From the NCBI RefSeq assembly GCF_011604685.1, contig NZ_CP050063.1, positions 2,316,501 through 2,380,500 of the forward strand: a stretch of 64,000 nt of DNA, written 5' to 3'. The position numbers were made by a program, and so were the translations under genes. Under the pieces are notes generated by a model. The model was given only the letters and a program-made list of their open reading frames with translations. It did not search any database and was not told the DNA's origin. Source of the DNA: Spirosoma aureum. Lineage in GTDB: Bacteria > Bacteroidota > Bacteroidia > Cytophagales > Spirosomataceae. Of the stretch, positions 27,642 through 37,166 are shown piece after piece (position 1 is the stretch's first letter; the number at the start of each line of letters is the position of its first letter).

Positions 27642-28967
27642 ATGCGTTTCAATACAACAATCAACAAGCGAATCCTGTCGGCATGTACGTTGATCTTCGC
27701 TGGCTTACTGATCGTCGGATCGTTCAGTTGCACAAACAGCCCCAAAGAAACTACAGCCGCAACTACGGCGGGGCCGAACATGGAAATTCCGGCTCTGTTC
27801 GACCGTCGGGGGGAGTTGGCGTCGGCGGTAGAATGGCAGAAGACCAAAGAGAAAGTTGCTGAACTGAAAGAGAAAATTAAAAAAGAACCGGGCGATGTGA
27901 AACCTCGTTTACAGATTGCGGTAATTTACCTGTCGGAAGCGCGGATTACAGGCGAGCATCCCTATTATTATCCGGCTATTCTGACCATTCTGGATGGCGT
28001 TCTGGCAATGGACCCCAAGAACTTTGAAGCTACGACGTTTAAGTCATCCGTAAAAATGTCTCAGCATCAGTTTGCTGAAGCCCGGGAATTAGCCGAAAAA
28101 GCCCGGCAAATTAACCCGAACAATGCCTATGTGTACGGCGTGTTGGTCGATGCCAACGTCGAACTGGGAAATTACGAAGAAGCTGTAGCAATGTCGGATA
28201 AGATGCAGGCCCTGAAACCGTCGCTCGAAGCCTACTCGCGCGCTTCCTACCTGCGTGAAATCTATGGAAACTATCCCGGCTCAATTGCCGCTATGAAATT
28301 GGCCGTGCAGGCTGGTTTACCCGGATCAGAACCGCAGTGCTGGAGTAAGAATATTCTGGGTCATTTATACGAAACAACCGGCCAGCTCGCGGAAGCCGAA
28401 AACCAATATGCTGGTATTCTGATTCTGCGCCCTAGTTATGCGTTTGCGATGGCTGGACAGGCACGGGTCCGCAAAGCGCGCAAAGAATACGACAAAGCGC
28501 TGGCTCTCCTCGATAAAGCGGCTGCCATCATGCCTGAGTTCTCCTTCCATGAAGAAATGGCCGAAATCTACGCGTTGCAGGGTGATAAAGAGAAAGCGCA
28601 GAAGAAATTTGCCGAAGTGGCTAAAATGCTGGACGAAGATGCCCGTTCGGGTCATGCCGTTGATCTGGAATTATGCAAACTCTACACAAAGTCGGGTCAG
28701 TTCGATCTGGCAAAAACGTATGGATTGAAAGAATACCAGAAACGTCCGAAAAATATTGACGTCAATCATGCGCTGGCATGGGTTTATTTCAACCAGAAAG
28801 ACCTGCCAAAAGCACAGCAACACATAGAAGTGGCCTTGCGTACGGGTAGCAAAGACCCGGAACTGTTGCGACAGGCCGGATCGATCGAACTGGCAATGGG
28901 CCATACCGATCAGGGGAATAAATTGATTGCGGCTGCCCGCAAAACAAACCCTAAATTTGCCCTCTAA
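27642..28967 (+). CDS. TPR-repeat lipoprotein
   Basis: A 441-residue exported lipoprotein with lipobox GSFSC (Cys30). After a charged coiled stretch (about 67-90, rich in Lys/Glu), about eight TPR-like helix pairs run to the end (for example ELGNYEEAVAMSDKMQAL, about 177-195, and NQKDLPKAQQHIEVAL near 385). TPR domains bind proteins or peptides; no catalytic motif is seen. It follows the DUF4331 pair on the same strand but past a terminator, so it probably has its own promoter in the 100-bp gap. Its proximity suggests, without proof, that it works with the DUF4331 proteins. Confidence 0.85.
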   Translation: MRFNTTINKRILSACTLIFAGLLIVGSFSCTNSPKETTAATTAGPNMEIPALFDRRGELASAVEWQKTKEKVAELKEKIKKEPGDVKPRLQIAVIYLSEARITGEHPYYYPAILTILDGVLAMDPKNFEATTFKSSVKMSQHQFAEARELAEKARQINPNNAYVYGVLVDANVELGNYEEAVAMSDKMQALKPSLEAYSRASYLREIYGNYPGSIAAMKLAVQAGLPGSEPQCWSKNILGHLYETTGQLAEAENQYAGILILRPSYAFAMAGQARVRKARKEYDKALALLDKAAAIMPEFSFHEEMAEIYALQGDKEKAQKKFAEVAKMLDEDARSGHAVDLELCKLYTKSGQFDLAKTYGLKEYQKRPKNIDVNHALAWVYFNQKDLPKAQQHIEVALRTGSKDPELLRQAGSIELAMGHTDQGNKLIAAARKTNPKFAL

Positions 28968-29022
28968 GTAGAGGTTTTCCTGACTAATATAGCTGGATTA
29001 AGAAATTTTGGCTAGTTGTTAT

Positions 29023-29421
29023 ATGCTGATCCGTTCATGGTTTGCCATCATCCTGCTCGTCAACTACCTCTGGGTAGTTGGGGCTGGCTGCGTGAACCGC
29101 CCGGACGATCAGCATGAATTACTGATGATCCAAACCTCTGGCGAAGATGGGCATTATCAGCAATGCCGGTATCTTCGGATGGATGGCCTTGAGTCGTTTC
29201 TGGCCGAATCATTAGCCAGCCGTTACCAGGATGCTCCACAGCATCCACCCAAACACCTGATTTCAGTACTTAACGGTATCGACTCGCATGACGTACTGCC
29301 TTCATATTGGTTCCTGCCGGTTTCAGTAGTATATCGGGCCGTCAGTGCACCAATCCTTTACCTTCCTGTTGTTGCGACTGGAGTACGAAGTAAAGTAGAT
29401 AACCCTCCCTGGAGTGCATAA
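29023..29421 (+). CDS. Small exported protein preceding a TonB receptor
   Basis: A protein of about 132 residues. The ATG at 29023 is preferred to a TTG five codons earlier. A hydrophobic export segment (residues 3-22, SWFAIILLVNYLWVVGAG) is followed by a Cys (CVNRPDD), a second Cys in HYQQCRYLRM, and a His/Pro-rich stretch (QHPPKHL, DSHD). It ends DNPPWSA. No named family was recognised. It is followed after 112 bp by a TonB-dependent receptor on the same strand. Small exported Cys/His proteins ahead of TonB receptors are familiar in Bacteroidota and often suspected of metal handling; applying this here is inference. Confidence 0.65.
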   Translation: MLIRSWFAIILLVNYLWVVGAGCVNRPDDQHELLMIQTSGEDGHYQQCRYLRMDGLESFLAESLASRYQDAPQHPPKHLISVLNGIDSHDVLPSYWFLPVSVVYRAVSAPILYLPVVATGVRSKVDNPPWSA

Positions 29422-29533
29422 GACCGGCATTGGGCCTTTGCCGCCGATTAATTTCGACTAGCCGGATTGTCTTATCTCTTCACCGAATGCTATCGGCTAC
29501 GTAAGTCGCCAGGCATCTCTTTTACTCCATTAT

Positions 29534-31879
29534 ATGCCTTACGCTTCTATTTATTCGTCGCTGCTGCCAATGGCAATGCCAGACGATTCTGATAAAAAAC
29601 TTTCGGCCAGATCACGACCGCTTAAGGTGCTCTTACCCTTCCTGCTGTTCCTGTTCATGGGTGCGCCGGTGTATGCACATCTCGGCGGTATTTCAGGAGT
29701 AGTTTACGATCAGGCCACCAATCTGCCGCTACGTGGCGTTACTGTGCAGCTAACGGGTTTAGGTAAAGCTGCACTAACCAATGAGTTAGGACAGTTTCGT
29801 TTTGATGGCTTAGTGGCCGCTCCTTATAAAATCGAGATGTCGCATCTTGGCTTTAAAGCGCTGATCATCGACGTAATTGTTCACGATGATAAGGTCACTT
29901 TTCTGAAAACGGCGCTTACCAATGCGCCGGTTGAACTGAGCGAAGTGGTCGTATCGTCGCAACGGGCGCACGATCAGCACCTAATCAGTAGCCTTGATAT
30001 TAAGCTTCGCCCGATCGTTAACTCGCAGGAGATTTTACGACTGGTACCGGGTTTATTTATTGGACAGCATGCAGGCGGAGGGAAGGCGGAACAGATTTTC
30101 CTGCGCGGTTTCGACCTCGACCACGGCACCGATATTCGTCTGACAGTCGATGGGATGCCGGTTAACATGGTATCGCACGCTCACGGACAGGGTTATGCCG
30201 ATCTACATTTTGTTATTCCGGAATTAGTAGAAGGCACCGATTTTAAAAAAGGGACCTATAACACCGAAAAGGGCAATCTGGCGACGGCAGGCTGGGTCGA
30301 TTTTCGGACGAAAACAGCATTGGATCACTCCTTTGTGAAACTCGAAGCCGGGCAGTATAATACCTATCGCGCTGTGGCCGGTCTGGATTTACTCGGCAAG
30401 AAGGGGAGAGCCAAAAATCAGTCGGCCTATCTGGCGTCGGAATATTCATATTCAGATTCCTATTTCGATAATCCGCAGCATTTTAAGCGACTGAACGTAA
30501 TGGGCAAATACCACGGTCATCTTGCGCTCAACACAAACCTAACCCTGACGGGCTCCACGTTCTGGAGTAAATGGAACCATTCCGGTCAGGTTCCCGGCCG
30601 GGCTATCGAATCCGGACTGACTGGTTTCTTTGGTTCTATCGATCCCTCGGAAGGTGGCGAAACCAGCCGAACTAATCTGAATGCGCAACTGGTAACGGTG
30701 ACACCCCGCAATCATGTCATTAAAAACCAGTTTTTCTACAGTAATTATAATTTTGAACTGTATTCCAACTTTACATTTTTCAAGGAAGACAGCATCAATG
30801 GCGATCAGATCCGGCAGAAAGAACACCGCAATCTGTTTGGCTATAATGGCAGTTATTCAACACAGGCTTATGTGGACAAAAGCCGCTGGACCACAACACT
30901 GGGCGCGCAATACCGACAGGATATAACTTATCATACTGAACTGTCGCATACCAAAAACCGTATAGAAACGCTGAATCGAATCAAATTCGGAAATATTAAC
31001 GAGCTCAATGCGGCTGCATATGCCGATGAGCTTATTCAGTTTTCGGATCATTTCACGCTTAATGCCGGGGTTCGTCTGGATTATTTTCGGAGCCAGTATG
31101 AAGATTTGCTACCAGTGACAGCAACAACCAAATGGGCGACACAGGCCATTGTATCGCCCAAATTGAATCTGTATTATACGTTCAATCCAGGTCTGCAACT
31201 ATACCTCAATACGGGAAAAGGCTTTCACTCTAACGACGCTCGTGTGGTGGTTGCTCAGGATGGGAGGCAGATTTTGCCGGGCGCTTATGGTTCCGATCTG
31301 GGTGTGATTTTCAAGCCGTTTCCTAAGCTACTGATCAATGCTGCTGCCTGGTATTTATGGCTACAGCAAGAGTTTGTTTATGTCGGTGATGAGGGTGTGG
31401 TAGAACCAAGTGGGCGCTCGCGCCGGGAAGGTATCGATGTGTCGATGCGGTATCAGCTTACCAAAAATCTGTATGCAGATGTCGACCTGAATACGGCTAA
31501 ACCGCGTGCCATAGATGCTGAAACGGGACAGAATTATTTACCGTTAGCGCCAACGTTTACCTCAACGGGCGGTTTATCGCTACAAACCCGTTCAGGCCTG
31601 AATGGATCAATTCGGTATCGATACATGGGCGATCGTCCGGCTAATGAAGACAACTCCATTGTCGCAAAAGGGTATTTTGTAACAGACCTACAGGCTAACT
31701 ATTCAAAGCGTAGCTACAACATTGGCCTGTCTGTACAAAATCTCTTCAACGCGCGCTGGAAAGAAACGCAGTTTGCCACCGAAAGCCGGTTGCAGGGCGA
31801 AGCTGCTCCGGTCGATGAGATTCACTTTACGCCGGGTACGCCGTTCTTCGCCCGACTGAGTCTAACCTATTCCTGGTAA
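29534..31879 (+). CDS. TonB-dependent receptor with N-terminal regulatory-like domain
   Basis: A 781-residue outer-membrane receptor: signal segment (about 30-48, ending PVYA), carboxypeptidase-regulatory-like domain (about 51-125), plug (about 140-255) and barrel ending FFARLSLTYSW. The plug has the block LRGFDLDHGTDIRLTVDGMPV then SHAHGQGYADLHF (about 190-226), rich in His and Asp. It is a classical-length receptor, not SusC, and has no SusD partner. The ligand is unknown. His-rich plug motifs plus the Cys/His small protein before it and the metal efflux operon nearby hint at a metal or metal chelate. The N-terminus is uncertain: an ATG 12 codons on would also leave the signal intact. Confidence 0.88.
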   Translation: MPYASIYSSLLPMAMPDDSDKKLSARSRPLKVLLPFLLFLFMGAPVYAHLGGISGVVYDQATNLPLRGVTVQLTGLGKAALTNELGQFRFDGLVAAPYKIEMSHLGFKALIIDVIVHDDKVTFLKTALTNAPVELSEVVVSSQRAHDQHLISSLDIKLRPIVNSQEILRLVPGLFIGQHAGGGKAEQIFLRGFDLDHGTDIRLTVDGMPVNMVSHAHGQGYADLHFVIPELVEGTDFKKGTYNTEKGNLATAGWVDFRTKTALDHSFVKLEAGQYNTYRAVAGLDLLGKKGRAKNQSAYLASEYSYSDSYFDNPQHFKRLNVMGKYHGHLALNTNLTLTGSTFWSKWNHSGQVPGRAIESGLTGFFGSIDPSEGGETSRTNLNAQLVTVTPRNHVIKNQFFYSNYNFELYSNFTFFKEDSINGDQIRQKEHRNLFGYNGSYSTQAYVDKSRWTTTLGAQYRQDITYHTELSHTKNRIETLNRIKFGNINELNAAAYADELIQFSDHFTLNAGVRLDYFRSQYEDLLPVTATTKWATQAIVSPKLNLYYTFNPGLQLYLNTGKGFHSNDARVVVAQDGRQILPGAYGSDLGVIFKPFPKLLINAAAWYLWLQQEFVYVGDEGVVEPSGRSRREGIDVSMRYQLTKNLYADVDLNTAKPRAIDAETGQNYLPLAPTFTSTGGLSLQTRSGLNGSIRYRYMGDRPANEDNSIVAKGYFVTDLQANYSKRSYNIGLSVQNLFNARWKETQFATESRLQGEAAPVDEIHFTPGTPFFARLSLTYSW

Positions 31880-32320
31880 TCGCTTCTAAATTTTCTGGAT
31901 GGGATGTTAAGAGAAATAATTGCATCAGTCGAACTATAAAACCTAACGCTGGCTAGGGGTAATTTCATGGAGTGCTGATCAGACGCATCAAGTGACACTC
32001 CTGGCCAAACTAAACAGTTGAGTATGTCTTCTTTTGTAACTAGTTCTATTGGTAATTGATGACAAAGCCGTTTGGCGCTAGTGCCACTTAGTAAATATAC
32101 TTGGTTAATAGGTAATATATATATGTAAATAAATTGATTCTCTTTGGTTTGAATATTATACCTAATTCGAGATTACCTATGATCTTAATGAGATTATTCT
32201 AATAGTATTTTATAATATTTACAATAATTGAAAGTAGTAAGCATAACGCCAACTTGACTTGTATTTATACTTAGTCTATTATATTTATCTCTATTAATTC
32301 TATGTAATAAGATAAATATT
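31880..32320. other. AT-rich intergenic island
   Basis: About 440 bp with no gene. The stretch from about 32040 to 32320 is very AT-rich, far below the surrounding GC. It includes TTGACT at 32254-32259 and TATTAT at 32277-32282 with a 17-nt spacer, which looks like an E. coli-type promoter for the sigma factor gene. Confidence 0.6.
32254..32282 (+). promoter_or_regulatory. Sigma70-like promoter candidate before the ECF sigma gene
   Basis: TTGACT, 17 nt, TATTAT, about 40 bp before the sigma factor ATG. This matches the E. coli consensus rather than the TAnnTTTG type. In such AT-rich DNA the -10-like word could be chance. Confidence 0.35.
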
Positions 32321-32869
32321 ATGAATCCATCTTTACAAACTAAAAAAGAATGGCATAAGGGTAATCAGACGTCTTATGCTACGAATCCATTTGAAACGAT
32401 TTACACACGCTATGTGAAGAAGGTATATCAAAAATGCCTGTTCATGACGCAAAACAGGTCAATAGCGCAGGATTATACACACGATATCTTTCTGAAAGTG
32501 TTTGAGAATATAAAGTCATTTGAGAATCGATCCGCCTTTTCTACCTGGCTTTTTTCCATTTCTCATAATTACTGTATAGACAGAATTAAGGCCAGTCGAC
32601 GAATCAATCTTGAGTACCTATCCGATAATCTGGGTGAATCGTTGGCTGATCAGGATGAGTCAGGCTTACTTGAATTTCGCCTTCAATATCTTGAAAAAAT
32701 GATTAATTGTCTGCCAGATAGTGAATTAGAACTGGTTCGGCTTAAATATGAACAAGGCCTATCAATAAAAGCTATTGCTCAGCAATACAATCTTAAAGAG
32801 AGTGCTGTCAAAATGCGGTTAAAGCGTACTCGGGATAAATTGAATGGAATGTATAACGAGCCAATGTAG
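32321..32869 (+). CDS. ECF-type RNA polymerase sigma factor
   Basis: A 182-residue sigma-70 family protein of the extracytoplasmic-function group. The region 2 fold spans about 20-90 (AQDYTHDIFLKVFENIKSF, FSTWLFSISHNYCIDRIKA). The region 4 helix-turn-helix lies at about 125-170 (LPDSELELVRLKYEQGLSIKAIAQQYN, then SAVKMRLKRTRDKL). These factors direct polymerase to a small regulon and are usually held by an anti-sigma protein; none is encoded next to it here. The gene is visibly more AT-rich than its neighbours and sits beside an AT-rich island, which suggests separate ancestry. It converges on the czcA-like gene. Confidence 0.9.
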   Translation: MNPSLQTKKEWHKGNQTSYATNPFETIYTRYVKKVYQKCLFMTQNRSIAQDYTHDIFLKVFENIKSFENRSAFSTWLFSISHNYCIDRIKASRRINLEYLSDNLGESLADQDESGLLEFRLQYLEKMINCLPDSELELVRLKYEQGLSIKAIAQQYNLKESAVKMRLKRTRDKLNGMYNEPM

Positions 32870-32886
32870 CTTGCTGTGCATACAGA

Positions 32887-32930
32887 AACTGCCTTCTGGG
32901 ATTGCTATCGGTATTCTTAAATAGGCAGTT
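32887..32930. terminator. Weak hairpin at the sigma/czcA convergent junction
   Basis: AACTGCC at 32887-32893 and GGCAGTT at 32924-32930 form a 7-bp stem with a 30-nt loop between two converging genes. It may end both transcripts, but there is no T run. Confidence 0.3.
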
Positions 32931-32934
32931 CGGT

Positions 32935-35900
32935 TCAGATTTCTGTTCCTTCCTCAATTGGTTCGGGCAGGTGTTTGCCGGTCGAGTCGAGCGGGGTTGG
33001 GCGAGGACGGCGACGGTAAACGAGGTAGAACAGAGGTGGAATGATCAGGGGCGTAAAAAACAAGGTCGTTGTTAAACCGCCGATGATAACTGTAGCCAGA
33101 GGGCGCTGCACATCGGAGCCGATACCGCTCGAAATAGCCGCCGGTACAAGGCCAATAATCGCCACAACCATGATCGCCATTATGGCCCGGAACTGCTCCT
33201 GCGCCGTTTCAATCGTGACATCAAGCAACGGTTTGGAGCTAGCCATCAGATTGCGGTTCAGGGCGGATACCAGCAATACGCCCGCCATGACCGATATACC
33301 GAAGATAGACACGAATCCAACCCCGGCTGAGACGTTGAAATTATAGCCACGAAGCAGCAGGGCGCCTATGCCACCGGCCAGGGCAAACAACAGGCAGGTG
33401 AGAGTCAGCAACGTATCCCGCACGTTGCCGTAGAGCATAAACAGGAATAAAAATACCACAACGATAGTCAGGGGTATGGAGATACTGAGCTGGCCACCAG
33501 CACGTTCGAGGTTTTCGTATTGGCCGCCGTAGATAATGCTGTAGCCTTCCGGAATCTTGACATTCTTCCGAACTTTCTGGCTGATTTCCTTCACGAAACC
33601 GCCCTGATCGCGACCCCGGATGTTGGTCCGTACGGTAACCATGCGCTTGCCATTGATGCGGTAGATATTGGTTTGCCCCTGCACATAACGAATGTCGGCC
33701 AGTTCGTTCATCGGAATCAGCGCCCCCGTTGCCGACGGAACCTGAAGGAGCCGGATCGCGTCGATACTGCCCCGGCTCTCGGGTGTGAAGCGCACGACAA
33801 TGTCGTATCGTTTCGCTTCGTCATAGATCGTGCCGATGGCTTTGCCGCCAATAGCGGCTTCAATCATGTTTTCAATTTCTGACACATTGATACCATAACG
33901 AGCTGCGGCCGGTCTATTTATTTTTATCGCCAACTGGTCCTGAGGGCCTTCCTGCTCGATATTGACAGCAACTGCGCCATTCATCCCTTTAACCAATGCG
34001 GCAATACTGTCTGCTTTGGATCGCATAAGCGTCAGGTCATTCCCCACAACGGAGATTGCCAGATCAGCCGCGCTGCCCGTCACAATTTCCATGACCTGAT
34101 CAATGATCGGCTGACCGGATGAGAAAAACGCGCCAGGGAATGCTTCCTGCAATTCGTTCTGCATCTGGCTCACAATTTCCTTCTTCGAAATGCTGTCGGA
34201 CCAGGTACTGTAATCCTTCAGGCCAACCAGAATTTCGGTACGGTCGGAGGGAAAGGGGTCTGTACCATCATCATTCCGTCCAGATTGGGTAATGACGAAG
34301 CTAACGGGTTTGTATTTGGCAACAATGTCGCGGATTTTAGGTGCAATTTTGGCGTTTTCCTGAATTGTGATCCCCGATGGCATAAACGCCCGCATGAAAA
34401 TAGAGCCTTCATCGAGTTCAGGAAGGAACTCAGTGCCAAGCTTTATGCCAAAACCAATCATCACCAGTACAACCGCCATACCAACCCCGACCACCAATCG
34501 GGGAGCCCGGAATAAAGTCGAGTGCAATAGCCACTGATACCCTTTTTCTAAGGGCGACAGCAGGAAGTTTTTGTGTTCCTTTAACGGCTTGCCACCGGGA
34601 GCCAGGGCTTTTCGGAACGCAAACGAAATCAGCACCGGTATAACAGTCAGCGCGCAAAGAAGCGAGCCTATTACGGCAAACGATAAGGTTAATGCCATCG
34701 GGCTAAAAAGCTTTCCTTCAACCCGTTGCATGAGCAGGATGGGCATGTAGGCCAGAATGATAATGGTGACCGAGAAGAAAATTTCCCGCGCCACCTCACC
34801 GGCCGACCGCGCGGTAAGATTCACAATGCCCTGGTTTTGTTCGGCAGGTCCCGATGCGCGGTAGCGTCGGATCAGGTGCTCGGCCATAACACTGGCACCG
34901 TCGACAATGATACCAAAATCAATCGCCCCCAGCGACAACAGGTTGGCCGGAATGCCCACCAGTTTCATGAGGATAAAAGCAAACAACAGCGAAAACGGAA
35001 TTGTGACCGTAACCACCAGCGCGGCCCGAAGGCTCCCCAGAAACAATACGAGTAGAATAACGACAATCGAAATGCCTTCGATGAGCGTATGGGCAACGGT
35101 TTCGAGTGAGTGATCGATCAGGAAGCCGCGGTCATACAGTACGCGCAGATGAACGCCTTTGGGCAATTCACGCGCTTCGAGATCCGCGATTTTTTCCTTC
35201 AGCAATTCCAGCACTTCGCTCGGGTTTTCGCCCCGGCGCAGCAGAACGATACCTTCCGTATATCCGATTACGTCCAGATTTTCGTCGGGAATCCGATACC
35301 CCAGAATACCGGATGGCGACGGAGGATTGATTTCGACGCTGGCTACGTCGCGGACAAGTACCGGAACGCCCTCGTTGGTTTTCAGGACAATATTCTGAAC
35401 ATCTTCCGGTGATTTCAGCGCACCCAGACCCCGTACGGCAAATCCCTGACCTCCTCGGGCAATGATGTTGCCCCCTGTGTTCTGGTTATTTTTCTGGAGG
35501 GCTTCAATGACTTCCTGTAACGTCAGGCTGTACTTGCGTAGTTTGGCCGGGTCCGGAATAACCTGGTATTGCTTGATTGGTCCGCCAAACGTTGTTACAT
35601 CGGCCAGGCCGGGTACCTGCAATAGCTGCGGAATAATGGTCCAGTCCTGTAAATCACGCAGTTGCATGGGCGTCATGCTGGCCGGCGCTTCAATAACGTA
35701 GCGGTAGATCTCACCCACGGCCGTTGTAAGTGGAGCCAGTTCAGGTTCGACGCCATCCGGCAGTTGAGCGCCACTCAGCCGTTCAATGATCTGTTGTCGG
35801 GCAAAGTAATCTGTAACGGTTTCATCGAAGTTCAACTGAACGACCGACAGGCCGAAAATGGTGCGGGAGCGTCTGTCCGTAACGTGGGGAACATTGTTCA

Positions 35901-36117
35901 GTACCCGTTCGATCGGGATCGTGACCTGTTGCTCGACTTCCTCAGCCGCACGACCGTCATATTTGGCAATGATAATGACGTTTGTATCGGCAATATCGGG
36001 GTAAGCTTCAATCTTCAGCAGCTTGAAGCACCAGAGCCCCAATCCCATGACAGCGATCGCCAGACCAACCACGATCCAGCGATTTTTGAGGGAAAATGTT
36101 ATTAGTTTCTGAATCAT
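32935..36117 (-). CDS. czcA: CzcA-type heavy-metal RND efflux pump
   Basis: A 1060-residue inner-membrane pump of the heavy-metal efflux RND group. It has 12 expected membrane helices and two large periplasmic loops. In the fourth membrane helix DFGIIVDGASVMAEH gives Asp400, Asp406 and Glu413, which line up with the proton-relay Asp402, Asp408 and Glu415 of CzcA. Pumps of the Cu/Ag type have a different sequence there, so Co/Zn/Cd-type divalent ions are more likely than copper. It is the last gene of a minus-strand operon after the adaptor (88-bp gap) and the TolC-like channel. No metal-responsive regulator lies next to it. Confidence 0.93.
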   Translation of the reverse strand: MIQKLITFSLKNRWIVVGLAIAVMGLGLWCFKLLKIEAYPDIADTNVIIIAKYDGRAAEEVEQQVTIPIERVLNNVPHVTDRRSRTIFGLSVVQLNFDETVTDYFARQQIIERLSGAQLPDGVEPELAPLTTAVGEIYRYVIEAPASMTPMQLRDLQDWTIIPQLLQVPGLADVTTFGGPIKQYQVIPDPAKLRKYSLTLQEVIEALQKNNQNTGGNIIARGGQGFAVRGLGALKSPEDVQNIVLKTNEGVPVLVRDVASVEINPPSPSGILGYRIPDENLDVIGYTEGIVLLRRGENPSEVLELLKEKIADLEARELPKGVHLRVLYDRGFLIDHSLETVAHTLIEGISIVVILLVLFLGSLRAALVVTVTIPFSLLFAFILMKLVGIPANLLSLGAIDFGIIVDGASVMAEHLIRRYRASGPAEQNQGIVNLTARSAGEVAREIFFSVTIIILAYMPILLMQRVEGKLFSPMALTLSFAVIGSLLCALTVIPVLISFAFRKALAPGGKPLKEHKNFLLSPLEKGYQWLLHSTLFRAPRLVVGVGMAVVLVMIGFGIKLGTEFLPELDEGSIFMRAFMPSGITIQENAKIAPKIRDIVAKYKPVSFVITQSGRNDDGTDPFPSDRTEILVGLKDYSTWSDSISKKEIVSQMQNELQEAFPGAFFSSGQPIIDQVMEIVTGSAADLAISVVGNDLTLMRSKADSIAALVKGMNGAVAVNIEQEGPQDQLAIKINRPAAARYGINVSEIENMIEAAIGGKAIGTIYDEAKRYDIVVRFTPESRGSIDAIRLLQVPSATGALIPMNELADIRYVQGQTNIYRINGKRMVTVRTNIRGRDQGGFVKEISQKVRKNVKIPEGYSIIYGGQYENLERAGGQLSISIPLTIVVVFLFLFMLYGNVRDTLLTLTCLLFALAGGIGALLLRGYNFNVSAGVGFVSIFGISVMAGVLLVSALNRNLMASSKPLLDVTIETAQEQFRAIMAIMVVAIIGLVPAAISSGIGSDVQRPLATVIIGGLTTTLFFTPLIIPPLFYLVYRRRPRPTPLDSTGKHLPEPIEEGTEI

Positions 36118-36144
36118 AGTAGAGGACCCGGGCAGTTAGCTATC

Positions 36145-36178
36145 GGATACTGAATTATCGGAATTAAACTCAGTGTCC
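36145..36178 (-). repeat. Hairpin between czcB- and czcA-like genes
   Basis: GGATACTGA at 36145-36153 and TCAGTGTCC at 36170-36178 form a 9-bp stem (one G-U pair). It lies inside the operon and might tune expression of the pump relative to the adaptor. Confidence 0.35.
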
Positions 36179-36205
36179 AGCGTCTGTCCTTTCAGATCTT
36201 AATGG

Positions 36206-37165
36206 TTAATAGCCAAAACTCAATCCCTTCAATTGGAGTGTATTCTCTACCGTAACCGGCTCGTTTTCGCGCAGGCCGCCAAGAACAACCACCAGATCTT
36301 TGCGTTGCTGGCCAAGCTGCACTTCCCGACGTTCAATAACTTGTGGACCCGTTTTTACAAAGACATAATCGCGACCCTGCACGGTTACCACAGCGTCTCG
36401 CGATACGGTCATGAATTTACCTTCTGTAACACCGAAGCCCACCGTTGCGAACATCCCTGCCTTAAGTCGACCATCGGGGTTCGCGACCGAAATGCGCAGT
36501 TTAATCTGGCGGGTTGTATTGTCTACGTAATCGTTTACATTGTCGATCCGACCGACAAAACGATCGTTGGGGAAGGAAGTAAAGTTGAGTGTACAGGGTA
36601 GCCCTTTTGTGATGATACCAAACTGATTTTCAGGGATTTCACAAACGACCAGAATTGTATTTGGCCGGGCACGGCGTAATTCTTCGGGATCGAAGCCCGC
36701 AAGTTTCAGAGTGGCTTCGTCAGAAATGATGGCTGCCTCTTCGTTGGCCAGCTGCGTCTGAGCTTCGATCACTTCTTTACCAGATGCAGCACCGTGAGCC
36801 TGTAAATCTTTCACCCGGTCGAGGTTACCCCGTTGGGTCTGGATGTTTATTCGGTGCTGCAAAATGGCGGTATAATTATCCGACAGGCCCGGATCATCGA
36901 ACAGTACTAAACGCTCCGCGGGATTTTCGGTTGATTTCAATACCATAGCCGCTACGTGGCCCGGAGCCGAAAAGTCGGTCCGAATTACTTCTGAATGAGC
37001 GGGTTGTGTGGTGAAAGAGCGCATCATAATCGCATCCGGAAAGGCAATGCGGCCGCCGTCTGTGCTCACCGTTGGACGTGGTATCGACTTGACAACGGGC
37101 TTGGGTTTGCTTTTGCAGCCAGCCATCAGGACGATGAGCGCGAAAAGGATATGATAAAATTTCAT
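36206..37165 (-). CDS. czcB: RND efflux periplasmic adaptor, lipoprotein
   Basis: A membrane-fusion protein of about 319 residues that links the inner-membrane pump to the outer-membrane channel. The ATG at 37165 is chosen: it opens a lipoprotein signal with lipobox LMAGC (Cys17) and lies 1 bp after the TolC-like stop. The longer frame would overlap that gene. A hairpin coiled coil (about 105-150, IQTQRGNLDRVKDLQAHGA) is flanked by lipoyl-like and beta-barrel parts (NRDAVVTVQGRDYVFVK style segments near the C-terminus). It is short for a CzcB/CusB protein and has no N-terminal metal-binding extension. The family is clear; the metal is inferred from the pump. Confidence 0.88.
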   Translation of the reverse strand: MKFYHILFALIVLMAGCKSKPKPVVKSIPRPTVSTDGGRIAFPDAIMMRSFTTQPAHSEVIRTDFSAPGHVAAMVLKSTENPAERLVLFDDPGLSDNYTAILQHRINIQTQRGNLDRVKDLQAHGAASGKEVIEAQTQLANEEAAIISDEATLKLAGFDPEELRRARPNTILVVCEIPENQFGIITKGLPCTLNFTSFPNDRFVGRIDNVNDYVDNTTRQIKLRISVANPDGRLKAGMFATVGFGVTEGKFMTVSRDAVVTVQGRDYVFVKTGPQVIERREVQLGQQRKDLVVVLGGLRENEPVTVENTLQLKGLSFGY

Positions 37166-37166
37166 T

